NCBI GenBank assembly: GCA_902762385.1
Contig: CACWNQ010000005.1
Coordinates: 62,001 to 126,000 of the forward strand
Direction: 5' to 3'
Origin: an uncultured Bacteroidales bacterium
GTDB taxonomy: Bacteria; Bacteroidota; Bacteroidia; Bacteroidales; Muribaculaceae
DNA length: 64,000 nucleotides
Shown here: positions 42,156-50,713 of the stretch, piece after piece
How the letters are laid out: the number at the start of each line of letters is the position of its first letter
Position numbering within the stretch: the stretch's first letter is position 1
Position numbers and translations under genes: made by a program
The notes under the pieces: generated by a model
What the model was told of the DNA's origin: nothing
Seen by the model: only the letters and a program-made list of their open reading frames with translations
The model's database searches: none

Positions 42156-42758
42156 TTATTGAGTCAGTTCCTGGTTTATCTGCTCAATGTAGCTAAGTAT
42201 CTCGTCGCGACCTCGGCCGTCCTCGCTCGATGTTTCAAATACTGGTGGCAATTCTTCCCACGTTTGCTGCAGGTGTCGCTTGTAGGCGGCAATGGCTTGA
42301 GCGCCTGCCACTTTTCCCAGCTTGTCGAGCTTTGTGAATACAATACTGAATGGAACTCCGTTCTCGCCCAGCCATTCCATGAATTCCACGTCAATCTGTT
42401 GAGGCTTGTGGCGACTATCGATGAGTACAAATAGGTTAGTCATCTGCTCACGCTCGAGCACATAGTCTTCTATTATCTTCTTGAGTTTCTCGCGTGCGTC
42501 CTTGCTGCGTTGAGCATAGCCGTAACCTGGAAGGTCAACGATATACCACTCGTCGTTTATGATGAAATGGTTGATGAGCAATGTCTTGCCAGGTGTCGAC
42601 GATGTCTTGGCAAGACCCTTGTGATTGGTTAGCATGTTAATGAGCGATGACTTGCCCACGTTAGAACGCCCTATGAAGGCATATTCAGGTTTGTTGCCTG
42701 TTGGACACTTTTTGTAGTCGGTATTGCTAATCTCAAATTTTGCAGTCTTTATCTTCAT
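42156..42758 (-). CDS. engB: Ribosome-biogenesis GTP-binding protein EngB/YsxC
   Basis: 200 residues from the ATG at 42758, the family length and position; an earlier in-frame start at 42800 would add an unsupported extension. G motifs: GRSNVGKSS (G1), TSSTPGKT (G2), DLPGYGYA (G3), FTKLDK (G4) and ETSSEDGRG (G5). EngB is an essential GTPase helping large-subunit assembly. A -7-like box TATCTTTG (42785-42778) lies about 20 nt upstream. Confidence 0.95.
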   Translation of the reverse strand: MKIKTAKFEISNTDYKKCPTGNKPEYAFIGRSNVGKSSLINMLTNHKGLAKTSSTPGKTLLINHFIINDEWYIVDLPGYGYAQRSKDAREKLKKIIEDYVLEREQMTNLFVLIDSRHKPQQIDVEFMEWLGENGVPFSIVFTKLDKLGKVAGAQAIAAYKRHLQQTWEELPPVFETSSEDGRGRDEILSYIEQINQELTQ

Positions 42759-42828
42759 GGTCACAATAATTTTTTTACAAAGATAATTAAAAAATAGCAA
42801 TTTGGCGCTATGCTAGCAAAATAGTTTG

Positions 42829-42837
42829 TATCTTTGC
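42829..42837 (+). promoter_or_regulatory. Probable promoter (-7 box) of threonine aldolase gene
   Basis: TATCTTTGC at 42829-42837 matches the -7 element; the nearest upstream TTTG (42801-42804) is 24 nt away, longer than usual. Confidence 0.5.
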
Positions 42838-42885
42838 CCTCTAAGTTCTACATTACTAATTGCAACTTTTCATTAACAATTACAT

Positions 42886-43911
42886 ATGATTTCATTTACT
42901 TGCGACTATATCGAGGGAGCGCATCCTGCGATTTTGAACCGACTGATTGAGACCAATATGACCCAAGTTGAGGGTTATGGTGAAGACCCATTCTGCGAGA
43001 ACGCACGCACTAGGATTCGTCAGGCAACTGGTTGTCCTGATGCCGACGTGTTCTTCCTGGTGGGTGGCACGCAGACCAACAGTACTGTAATCGATGCCAT
43101 GCTTCGACGTTACGAGGGCGTTGTTGCTGTTGAGACTGGCCACATCGCAGTGCACGAGAGTGGGGCAGTGGAATTCAGCGGCCACAAAGTGATTACCTTG
43201 CCCAATCATATTGGCAAGATGTATCCAGCCGAGTTACGTCAATATTTGGAGCATTTCCATGGCGATCCCACTTGGCCTCACATGGTGTATCCAGGCATGG
43301 TCTACATCTCGTTCCCTACTGAGTATGGCACCATTTATAGTCTCGATGAGTTGAAGGCTATTAAGGCAATATGCGAGGAGTATGAGATTCCATTGTTTAT
43401 CGATGGTGCACGCCTAGGCTACGGACTTGCTAGTCCTGCAGCCGATGTCGACCTTAAGACTCTTGCCAGCCTATGCGACGTGTTCTACATAGGTGGCACC
43501 AAGGTTGGTGCTCTGTGTGGCGAGGCAGTGGTGTTTCCACGTGGCAACGCCCCACGCCAGTTCTTCACCATCGTCAAGCAGCATGGAGCATTACTTGCCA
43601 AGGGTAGATTGCTGGGCATCCAGTTCGACACATTGTTCACCAACAATCTCTACTTCAATATTGCTCAGCATGCCATCGACATGGCTATGGAACTGAAGCG
43701 TATGTTTGAAAGCAAAGGCATCGAGTTCTATATCGACTCACCAACGAACCAGCAGTTCCCAATCCTAACGCAGGAGCAGATGGATGCCATGGAGGGCCAG
43801 ATAGCATTTGAGGTGTGGGACCGTCTTCCCGATGGCCGCTTTATAACACGTTTTGCAACAAGCTGGGCAACTCCCATCGAGCACATCGACGTGCTAGCCC
43901 GCTTTTTCTGA
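42886..43911 (+). CDS. ltaE: Low-specificity threonine aldolase (beta-eliminating lyase family)
   Basis: 341 residues. PLP-dependent cleavage of threonine/allo-threonine to glycine and acetaldehyde, cytosolic. Fold-type I features: GYGEDPFCENARTRI near the N-terminus, LVGGTQTNSTVIDAMLR, FIDGARLGYGLA (Asp binding the cofactor ring) and YIGGTKVGALCGE with the PLP lysine. The same family includes beta-eliminating lyases, so specificity is not certain. It is convergent with pepT, sharing the terminator at 43942-43971. Confidence 0.88.
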   Translation: MISFTCDYIEGAHPAILNRLIETNMTQVEGYGEDPFCENARTRIRQATGCPDADVFFLVGGTQTNSTVIDAMLRRYEGVVAVETGHIAVHESGAVEFSGHKVITLPNHIGKMYPAELRQYLEHFHGDPTWPHMVYPGMVYISFPTEYGTIYSLDELKAIKAICEEYEIPLFIDGARLGYGLASPAADVDLKTLASLCDVFYIGGTKVGALCGEAVVFPRGNAPRQFFTIVKQHGALLAKGRLLGIQFDTLFTNNLYFNIAQHAIDMAMELKRMFESKGIEFYIDSPTNQQFPILTQEQMDAMEGQIAFEVWDRLPDGRFITRFATSWATPIEHIDVLARFF

Positions 43912-43941
43912 TTTTTATTTATAGCATTGAGCCGAATAATA

Positions 43942-43971
43942 AGGCGTGCCGGTAAAATTACTGGCACGCCT
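43942..43971. terminator. Terminator between convergent ltaE and pepT
   Basis: Stem AGGCGTGCC / GGCACGCCT with a 12-nt loop that can extend by CGGT/ACTG pairs. The plus-strand tail is CGTTTGTTG; likely used from both sides. Confidence 0.75.
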
Positions 43972-43994
43972 CGTTTGTTGATATGTGGATGTGA

Positions 43995-45218
43995 TTATTT
44001 CTCGGCAACAATCTTGCAGATTTCAACCACGGTCATCATGGCTTTCTCCATGGCTTGGATAGAAACATACTCGTAACGGCCGTGCATGTTCATGCCGCCG
44101 GCAAAGATGTTTGGGCAAGGCAGGTTCTTGAACGAGAGCTGGGCGCCGTCGGTTCCACCACGGATGGGCTGCACTTTGGGCTTAACGCCAGCGCGCTCCA
44201 TCGCCTGCTCGGCAGTCTCGATGATGTGCATCACAGGCTCAATCTTCTCGCGCATGTTGTAATATTGGTCCTTGAGTTCAACAGTTGCAATGTCGCCATA
44301 GGTGCCGTTGATGAAGGCAACAATGCGCTCCACCTCTTTCTTGCGTGCCTCAAAGCGCTCACGGTCATGGTCGCGAATGATGTAGGTGAGCTTGCACTCC
44401 TCAACGGTACCCTCGATGCCTACAATGTGGTAGAATCCTTCATATTTCTCGGTGGTTGCAGGAGTTTGACTCTCGGGAAGAAGTGACATGAGCTTGTTGC
44501 CTACGAGGATTGCATTAATCATCTTGTTCTTTGCCATTCCTGGGTGTACATTTAATCCCTTGATGGTAATTTTTGCGCTTGCTGCGTTGAAGTTTTCAAA
44601 TTCCAGTTCGCCCTCGGCTCCACCGTCCATGGTGTAGGCCCACTGGCAGCCGAATTTCTCTACGTCAAACTTGTGTGCACCAAGTCCAATCTCCTCGTCG
44701 GGGTTGAAGCCAATGCGAATCTTTCCGTGCTTCACCTCGGGGTGCTGCTGGAACCACTCGATTGCGCTTACAATCTCGGCGATACCTGCCTTGTCGTCGG
44801 CGCCAAGTAGGGTAGTGCCGTCGGTCACAATCAGGTCTTGGCCAATGTGGTCGTCAAGTTCTGGGAACTGAACTGGGTCGAGCACGATTCCCTGCGCCTC
44901 GTTGAGGTTGATGGGGCCACCAGCATATTTCTCCACGATGCGTGGTTTCACGTCACGGCCGCTCATGTCGGGAGCAGTATCCATGTGGGCAATGAATCCA
45001 ATGGTGGGGATATCCTTGTCGGTGTTGGCAGGCAATGTGGCATAGAGATAGCCATTATCGTCGAGTTCCACTTCGCTTAATCCCATTTCCTCGAGGTCTT
45101 TCTTCAGCTCTTTGGCAAAGACCATTTGAGTGGGGGTTGATGGGGTAACGCCTGTGTTCTCGTCACTTGTGGTTTCAAACTTCACATACTTAATAAAACG
45201 TTCAATCAATGGTGTCAT
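43995..45218 (-). CDS. pepT: Peptidase T (tripeptide aminopeptidase)
   Basis: 407 residues from the ATG at 45218 ([20 protein letters not shown]), the normal PepT start; an earlier start at 45269 adds residues atypical for the family. Metallopeptidase M20B residues: [10 protein letters not shown] (zinc His, Asp), [24 protein letters not shown] (catalytic Glu and ligand Glu), [15 protein letters not shown] and the late [20 protein letters not shown] with the last ligand His in GMNMHG. It cuts the N-terminal residue from tripeptides in the cytosol, fitting the peptide-rich lifestyle of gut Bacteroidales. Confidence 0.95.
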   Translation of the reverse strand: MTPLIERFIKYVKFETTSDENTGVTPSTPTQMVFAKELKKDLEEMGLSEVELDDNGYLYATLPANTDKDIPTIGFIAHMDTAPDMSGRDVKPRIVEKYAGGPINLNEAQGIVLDPVQFPELDDHIGQDLIVTDGTTLLGADDKAGIAEIVSAIEWFQQHPEVKHGKIRIGFNPDEEIGLGAHKFDVEKFGCQWAYTMDGGAEGELEFENFNAASAKITIKGLNVHPGMAKNKMINAILVGNKLMSLLPESQTPATTEKYEGFYHIVGIEGTVEECKLTYIIRDHDRERFEARKKEVERIVAFINGTYGDIATVELKDQYYNMREKIEPVMHIIETAEQAMERAGVKPKVQPIRGGTDGAQLSFKNLPCPNIFAGGMNMHGRYEYVSIQAMEKAMMTVVEICKIVAEK

Positions 45219-45385
45219 AATGTATAAAGTTAGAAAGTTATTTTCAATTTTATTTTTGCAAAAATACAATTTTTTCTCTAATAATGTTCACATTTTAGGA
45301 AAAATGTTGTGGCTATGTGGAGAGAAGGGTGAGATGGAGTATAATGAGGCTGATTTACGTTTATTATGAATTATTTTCGATTTTT

Positions 45386-45418
45386 TTGGTTTTTATTTAA
45401 AAAAAAATATTACTTTTG
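45386..45418 (+). promoter_or_regulatory. Probable nagA promoter
   Basis: TTG at 45386-45388, a 22-nt spacer and TACTTTTG at 45411-45418. The spacer is slightly long; the predicted leader is about 54 nt. Confidence 0.55.
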
Positions 45419-45475
45419 TGTGGTAATAATGCAATCTATAAAAATCACTAAGAAAACACACTCCTCTTTGTCGTT

Positions 45476-46642
45476 ATGTTAACCCAGATTTACAACGGTC
45501 AAATTCTTACTCCATCGGGGTGGATTAACGGTGGCTCGCTGCTCTTTGACGACTCTCGCATTGTAGAGATTCGCAAGAACAGCCACATTGAGCCTCGTGC
45601 CGAGACTGCTATTAATGCTCTGGGTATGCATGTGGTGCCTGGTGGTATTGAATTGCATTGCCATGGTGGTGGTGGACACGACTTTATGGAGGGCACCGAA
45701 GAGGCCTTCCGCACAGCTGTGCTTGCCCATCGCAAGCATGGCACAACAGCGATGTTCCCCACCTTGTCGTCGGCATCGTTGCCAATGATTGAGGCTGCGG
45801 CTCAAACTTGCGACAATTTAATCGAGGACCCCTTTAGTGGTGTTATGGGGCTTCATCTTGAAGGTCCATACTTCAACCCTCAGAAGGCTGGTGCCCAGAT
45901 GCCTGAACTTATTCGCTTGCCCGATCCTAATGAGTATGAGCATGTGGTCGAGGACTTCAACAGCATCAAGCGATGGGACTCGGCACCCGAGTTACCGGGA
46001 GTGATTGAGATGGGAAGATATCTTGCTGCTAAAGATGTGCTGCCTTCGATTGCTCACACTGCCGCCGAGTATGACCATGTGAAAGCCGCCTATGAGGTGG
46101 GTTACACCCATGCAACACATTTCTATAATGGCATGCCGGGTTTCCACAACGTGCGCGAGTTTAAGCACGCAGGCACTGTCGAGGCTGTTTACCTTATGGA
46201 GAACATGACCGTTGAGATGATTGCCGACGGCATACATGTGCCTCCCACACTGCTCAAGCTGGTTTACCACACTAAGGGAGTGGAGCGCACGGCAATGGTG
46301 ACCGATGCACTTGCAGTGGCGGCCAGCGATAGCAACAAGGCATTCGACCCTCGTGTTATTATTGAGGATGGTGTGTGCAAACTTGCCGACCGTTCGGCTC
46401 TTGCTGGCAGTATTGCCACAATGGATCGCCTCATCGCAACTGCCGTGCACATGGCCGACATTCCACTACAGGATGCTTGCCGCATGGTGGCCGAGACGCC
46501 GGCGCGCATCATGGGTATCTACGACCGCAAGGGGTCGCTGCAACGAGGCAAGGATGCCGATATTATTATCCTTGACAATGATATTAAACTACATGCGGTT
46601 TACTGCATGGGTCAACGAGTCAATCTTGATGACAAAATCTAA
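45476..46642 (+). CDS. nagA: N-acetylglucosamine-6-phosphate deacetylase
   Basis: 388 residues. It removes acetate from GlcNAc-6-phosphate to give GlcN-6-phosphate. Amidohydrolase-fold motifs: GGIELHCHGGGGHDF (metal-site region), LHLEGPYFNPQKAGA (metal-binding Glu), IAHTAAEYD and THFYNGMPGF (metal His), and AMVTDALAVA with the catalytic Asp. Its substrate is the sugar product of MurQ, encoded about 1.2 kb downstream on the other strand, so the two work in one salvage pathway although they are not in one operon. Confidence 0.95.
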   Translation: MLTQIYNGQILTPSGWINGGSLLFDDSRIVEIRKNSHIEPRAETAINALGMHVVPGGIELHCHGGGGHDFMEGTEEAFRTAVLAHRKHGTTAMFPTLSSASLPMIEAAAQTCDNLIEDPFSGVMGLHLEGPYFNPQKAGAQMPELIRLPDPNEYEHVVEDFNSIKRWDSAPELPGVIEMGRYLAAKDVLPSIAHTAAEYDHVKAAYEVGYTHATHFYNGMPGFHNVREFKHAGTVEAVYLMENMTVEMIADGIHVPPTLLKLVYHTKGVERTAMVTDALAVAASDSNKAFDPRVIIEDGVCKLADRSALAGSIATMDRLIATAVHMADIPLQDACRMVAETPARIMGIYDRKGSLQRGKDADIIILDNDIKLHAVYCMGQRVNLDDKI

Positions 46643-46704
46643 TACTCTATATGTGAAATTGCGATGAAAAAAATGGTAAAACAAAAAAAACTTTGAGGTA
46701 AGTA

Positions 46705-46736
46705 TTGCACAGAATAAAAAAATCACTTACCTTTGC
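46705..46736 (+). promoter_or_regulatory. tRNA-His promoter
   Basis: TTG at 46705-46707, 20-nt spacer, TACCTTTGC at 46728-46736, followed by AGTCGC as at the rpsA promoter. Transcription would begin about 18 nt before the tRNA. Confidence 0.8.
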
Positions 46737-46756
46737 AGTCGCAATTGAAAAAACAC

Positions 46757-46834
<78 letters not shown>

Positions 46835-46841
46835 CATGCAC

Positions 46842-46921
46842 AATCAGGCTCTTGAACATAACGGTTCAGGAGCCTAATTCTTTAGTATAAACATAGGTCA
46901 GGAAGCAAACGCCTCCTGACC
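46842..46921 (+). terminator. Two tandem hairpins after tRNA-His
   Basis: First hairpin 46842-46880 (AGGCTC-T-TGAAC with GTTCA-GGAGCCT, two mismatches) and second 46896-46921 (GGTCAGGA / TCCTGACC). The T-runs are weak. They end the tRNA transcript and, on the other strand, may stop the long salvage operon. Confidence 0.6.
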
Positions 46922-46979
46922 ATTCATACAATTCTTAATTATTTTCTAATTTTGATTACTTCACGGCAGTAAAAGAATA

Positions 46980-47744
46980 CTAGTGTCTGAAGTGTCTTGC
47001 TCGCTTGTGGGGTGGCATGAAGTGCCTTCGAGGAGATGTGTGACGTTTGTGTGCCCTCATGTGCTTGTTGTTAGATTTTACATACTTGATGATGGCGTCG
47101 CGCCAAATCAGGTATCCAGGACCTAACAAGTGTAGACCGTCGTTAGTGAGGTCCTCGCGTAGTTTGCCGTTCTTGTCAACAAAGAGAGGGTAGAGGTTAA
47201 TCCAAGTCACACCCTGTCGCTTGCACACTTCTTCCATGGCACGGTTGCCATCGATTACCACCTGTTCGCGGTCTTTTAGCAACTTCCACATCTGGACATC
47301 GGTGTTGAAAGGCAGCATGGATTGTAGATAAATCTCCGTCCTGGGGCAACGTTCCTTAATGAGAACTATGAGTTTCTCCATCACACGACCTATGCTATCG
47401 CCGTCCACTCCGTGCGAAACGTCGTTCACACCACTGAGAATAAAGATTTTGCGTGGCTGACCCTTGAGGATGGGTTCCATGCGTTCATATAGTCCCTGTA
47501 TTATGTCGCCAATGATTCCACGGTTCTTCACGTTGGGGTTACCAAGCAGCTCGTTCCACTCGGCACCATCAGTAAGGCTGTTGCCTAGCATGATGATGTC
47601 GTGGCGATACACGGGCAGGTCATCGAAGTGCGTTGCCCGGCGCACATAGTACTTATCTTGATTGGCAGTGCGCGCAGGTGCTTGTGCATGCACGGCTGTA
47701 ATTGCAGCTATGGCAGCGATTAACAACAATATGGTTCGTTTCAT
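46980..47744 (-). CDS. SGNH/GDSL-family esterase with basic His-rich tail
   Basis: 254 residues from the ATG at 47744. Signal peptide near 1-20 (ending AVHAQ). SGNH blocks are clear: IIMLGNSLTDGAEWN (Ser), NRGIIGD (Gly), ILSGVNDVSHG (Asn) and LTNDGLHLLGPGY (Asp/His). The last 30 residues are an unusual His/Arg/Lys-rich tail (HKRHTSPRRH, HKRARHFRH). It lies 29 bp after murQ at the end of the salvage cluster, so acting on O-acetyl groups of MurNAc or sialic acid is an attractive inference; the sequence shows only the esterase fold. Confidence 0.82.
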   Translation of the reverse strand: MKRTILLLIAAIAAITAVHAQAPARTANQDKYYVRRATHFDDLPVYRHDIIMLGNSLTDGAEWNELLGNPNVKNRGIIGDIIQGLYERMEPILKGQPRKIFILSGVNDVSHGVDGDSIGRVMEKLIVLIKERCPRTEIYLQSMLPFNTDVQMWKLLKDREQVVIDGNRAMEEVCKRQGVTWINLYPLFVDKNGKLREDLTNDGLHLLGPGYLIWRDAIIKYVKSNNKHMRAHKRHTSPRRHFMPPHKRARHFRH

Positions 47745-47773
47745 AATGATTGTGGTTAGAGGTTTTAACATTA

Positions 47774-48595
47774 TTATTCGCCTGTTTCACGATAGGCATC
47801 ACATGCAGCTTTGACACTGCCATGTAGGAGTAGCAGGCGCTTAGCCTCGCCGTAGCTTAGTCCGAGTTCTTCGACCACCATGCGGGTTCCACGGTCAACA
47901 AGCTTTTGGTTGGTGAGTTGCATGTTAACCATCTTGTTGCCTTTTACGCGCCCCATTTGAATCATCACGCTGGTCGATATCATGTTGCAGATGAGTTTCT
48001 GTCCAGTGCCACTTTTCATGCGACTACTACCTGTTACATATTCCGGGCCAACAATCATTTCAATGGGAATATCGGCAGCCTCGCTGATGGGAGCATCGGG
48101 GTTGCTAGTGATGGCAGCTGTGAGGCAGCCATGAGCACGGGCGTCGCGCAGGGCACCAATCACATAGGGAGTGGTGCCACTGGCAGCAATGCCTATAACG
48201 GTGTCGTTGGCCGTGATGTTGTGTTCCATCAGGTCTTTCCATCCTTGGGCCTCATCGTCTTCGGCATTTTCCACGGCATTTCGCAAGGCAAAGTCACCAC
48301 CAGCAATCAGACCAATAATCCATCCCGGATCCATGCCGAAAGTGGGTGGAATCTCGCTCGCGTCGAGCACTCCAAGTCGGCCGCTAGTGCCTGCTCCCAT
48401 GTAGAAAATGCGTCCACCTCGCTTCATCCTCTTCACAATCTCAGTGACGAGTTTCTCGATTTGTGGAATGGCCTTCTGCACTGCATCGGCAACCTTGTGG
48501 TCTTCTTGGTTAATCTCGGTGAGCAGTTCGTGTACGCTCTTCTTCTCTAAATCATCGTAGAGAGAAGGCTGTTCGCTTATTTTAATAAAAGCCAT
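47774..48595 (-). CDS. murQ: N-acetylmuramic acid 6-phosphate etherase
   Basis: 273 residues. It splits the lactyl ether of MurNAc-6-phosphate, giving GlcNAc-6-phosphate and D-lactate, in the cytosol. One SIS domain with IFYMGAGTSGRLGVLDASEI (carrying the catalytic Glu), GLIAGGDFALRNAVENAEDD, GIAASGTTPYVIGAL and VTGSSRMKSGTGQK. The sequence is complete and typical in length. Upstream 77 bp separate it from a BadF kinase that likely makes its substrate. Confidence 0.96.
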   Translation of the reverse strand: MAFIKISEQPSLYDDLEKKSVHELLTEINQEDHKVADAVQKAIPQIEKLVTEIVKRMKRGGRIFYMGAGTSGRLGVLDASEIPPTFGMDPGWIIGLIAGGDFALRNAVENAEDDEAQGWKDLMEHNITANDTVIGIAASGTTPYVIGALRDARAHGCLTAAITSNPDAPISEAADIPIEMIVGPEYVTGSSRMKSGTGQKLICNMISTSVMIQMGRVKGNKMVNMQLTNQKLVDRGTRMVVEELGLSYGEAKRLLLLHGSVKAACDAYRETGE

Positions 48596-48672
48596 AACTT
48601 AGATAGGTGTTAAGTTATAAGTTTTAAGTTTTTATGGTTTTTCTAGATGTATAAAAAGTTCTAGATTGTGCA
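48596..48672. repeat. Short intergenic repeats between the kinase and murQ genes
   Basis: The 77-bp gap holds TTTTCTAGATGT (48643-48654), AGTTCTAGATT (48657-48667) and TTGTGCATTAAGCATT (48666-48681), the last running into the kinase stop codon. These are the same word types as at 36357-36460 and 53512-53545. Confidence 0.6.
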
Positions 48673-49521
48673 TTAAGCATTAGTAGAGTGATACTTGATG
48701 AGTCCTTCCATTGGTGCCTGGATGATGGTGCCAATGGTAATGCCAAGCTTGCTAGCAGCCTCGATGAGAACGTCCTTTTGGAGTAATGCTATCGATCCCA
48801 CGAAGTTGCAAGGAAGTTCCTTGTAGTGAGGATAGTTGGCCACGTTGCGAACGAAGAAATCGGTGAAGGAGCGAAGCACGAGAGCATGAATTGATGGCTC
48901 GCTGATGTTACGCTCAATGAATGGGGCAAACTGTGCCAAGAATCGGTTGGCGGCAGGTTTGCGATACACACGTTCGATGATGGTGGTTCGGTCTAGGTTG
49001 TATTCCTTGAGGAACTTCTCGCACAAGTGCTCGGGAAGCTGCTTTTTGAGCACGTCGCCCACGAGCAACTTGCCAAGAACTGCGCCACTGCCTTCATCGC
49101 CTAGGATGTAGCCCAGGGGCGACACGTTGTCGACCACTTTCTCGCCATCGTAGTAGCAGCTGTTGCTACCTGTTCCTAGAATGCAAGCAATACCTGGCTC
49201 ATGCTGGCACAATGCTCGTGCAGCAGCAAGCAGGTCGGTGTCGACCTCAATTTTGGTGACATGAGGCATGTTGCGCTTGAGGGCGTTGATAACCTGGTTC
49301 TTAATCTTGTCGCTAATGATGCCGGCGCCGTAGTAGTAAATCTCGGTGACCTCATAACCTTGCAAGTTGGGCATGAGTTCGGTCATGATGCACTCGGCCA
49401 TCTCCTCCTCGGTCATGAGCAATGCGTTCATGCCAGTGGTGAAGATTTGAGCAACTTTCTTTTTTCCGTTAAGCAGACACCAGTCAATCTTGGTGGAGCC
49501 GCAATCAGCAATTAAAATCAT
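48673..49521 (-). CDS. BadF/NagK-type sugar kinase, likely MurNAc/GlcNAc kinase
   Basis: 282 residues. ASKHA-fold kinase with the phosphate-1 loop ADCGSTKIDWCL, the adenosine/phosphate-2 region IACILGTGSNSCYYDGE and the motif GYILGDEGSGAVLGK typical of N-acetylglucosamine kinases. It lies just upstream of murQ. In Tannerella forsythia a kinase of this family (MurK) phosphorylates MurNAc and GlcNAc next to murQ, so MurK function is likely; GlcNAc kinase is the alternative. A second, similar kinase gene lies at 63237-64000. Confidence 0.85.
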   Translation of the reverse strand: MILIADCGSTKIDWCLLNGKKKVAQIFTTGMNALLMTEEEMAECIMTELMPNLQGYEVTEIYYYGAGIISDKIKNQVINALKRNMPHVTKIEVDTDLLAAARALCQHEPGIACILGTGSNSCYYDGEKVVDNVSPLGYILGDEGSGAVLGKLLVGDVLKKQLPEHLCEKFLKEYNLDRTTIIERVYRKPAANRFLAQFAPFIERNISEPSIHALVLRSFTDFFVRNVANYPHYKELPCNFVGSIALLQKDVLIEAASKLGITIGTIIQAPMEGLIKYHSTNA

Positions 49522-49533
49522 AATGTAGTATTT

Positions 49534-50691
49534 TTAAATTTTGATATATATTTTTTTCTTGTAGAGGATGTAACCAAAGCACCATGTGATTAGAACAAAG
49601 GTGATGGCATAAAGGCATGAGGCTGCCTCGGGTGTTGTTGTAACGGCAGTCCAGCCGTCATATATGAGTGAGTGGAGGGTAATAGGGTCGCCAGCTGCAT
49701 TAGTGCCAAAGCGCACTGCACCAAATGCTATTGCGAGCACTGTTCCCACAAGGTAACAGAATAACGGGTTGATGCCAAATGCCTGGAAGAAGCGGCACCA
49801 GCGGTTGTGACCCTTGATGTCGATGGCGTAGATTAGCATCGCTAGGATGCACGATGCCATGCCGCAAGTGATGAGCACATAGCTCGATGTCCAGGCCTTC
49901 TTGCTGCATGGAATACCATATTGCAACAGCCATCCAACGAGTAGCATGAGTGAACCCCACACAGCGATTTCTACAATGCGGTCTTGATTCTTGTGCACAG
50001 TGTTAATGCACTTGCCCATCATGAAACCAATTAGCACATGGGCAATGCATGGCAGTGTGCTGAGGACGCCTTCGGGATCGAGAGCAAGCTCTTGGCCGTA
50101 GGCGTGCTCATGATACATGTGGTTCTCGCCAAGCACAGCGCAGTCAACACGCGAGAGGATGTTCTCGAGCGAGAATTCATATCCGTTGCCAAATCCCAAA
50201 ATGAAGGCATAGGCGACAAGAATTATTCCTATTATCCAGGGGATAAATTTGTTTTTAAAAAGCACGGCAGTCATTGACCCGAAGAAGTAGACTAGCGCAA
50301 GGCGTTGGAATACGCCCAAAATGCGCAAGTCACCAAACATCTTGGCAAAGAAGTGCGACTCGGGGTCATAAAGTCCTCTCAGCCACATGCCAAACCACTG
50401 CACTACCCATCCAATGAGGAAGAGGATAATAGTGCGTCGGCATATCTTGAACATAAGGCTGCCGCTGAGTTTGAAATTGAACTTGCGCAGCGAGAAGTAC
50501 ATCGACACTCCCATTACAAACATGAAGAATGGGAACACCAAATCGGTGGGAGTGAGGCCAATCCACTCGGCATGACCCAATGGAGCGTAAAGGTGGCTCC
50601 AACTGCCGGGGTTGTTGACCAAGAGCATGCCGGCTATTGTGATGCCTCGCAATATGTCGAGCGAGAGGAGTCGTTTTGAATCTTTTGCCAT
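49534..50691 (-). CDS. NagX-like membrane acyltransferase (heparan-glucosaminide acetyltransferase family)
   Basis: 385 residues, about ten membrane helices. The N-terminus LLSLDILRGITIAGMLLVNN and LGHAEWIGLTPTDLVFPFFM are the hallmark of the DUF5009/HGSNAT-like family, with conserved His and Asp near the membrane surface, and FFQAFGINPLFCYLVGTVL lies near the end. Relatives in amino-sugar operons are called NagX and are thought to acetylate or transport amino sugars. It lies 12 bp upstream of the kinase, so it is co-transcribed. The reaction is not proven. Confidence 0.85.
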   Translation of the reverse strand: MAKDSKRLLSLDILRGITIAGMLLVNNPGSWSHLYAPLGHAEWIGLTPTDLVFPFFMFVMGVSMYFSLRKFNFKLSGSLMFKICRRTIILFLIGWVVQWFGMWLRGLYDPESHFFAKMFGDLRILGVFQRLALVYFFGSMTAVLFKNKFIPWIIGIILVAYAFILGFGNGYEFSLENILSRVDCAVLGENHMYHEHAYGQELALDPEGVLSTLPCIAHVLIGFMMGKCINTVHKNQDRIVEIAVWGSLMLLVGWLLQYGIPCSKKAWTSSYVLITCGMASCILAMLIYAIDIKGHNRWCRFFQAFGINPLFCYLVGTVLAIAFGAVRFGTNAAGDPITLHSLIYDGWTAVTTTPEAASCLYAITFVLITWCFGYILYKKKIYIKI

Positions 50692-50713
50692 GTTTTTATA
50701 TATATTTATCTAG

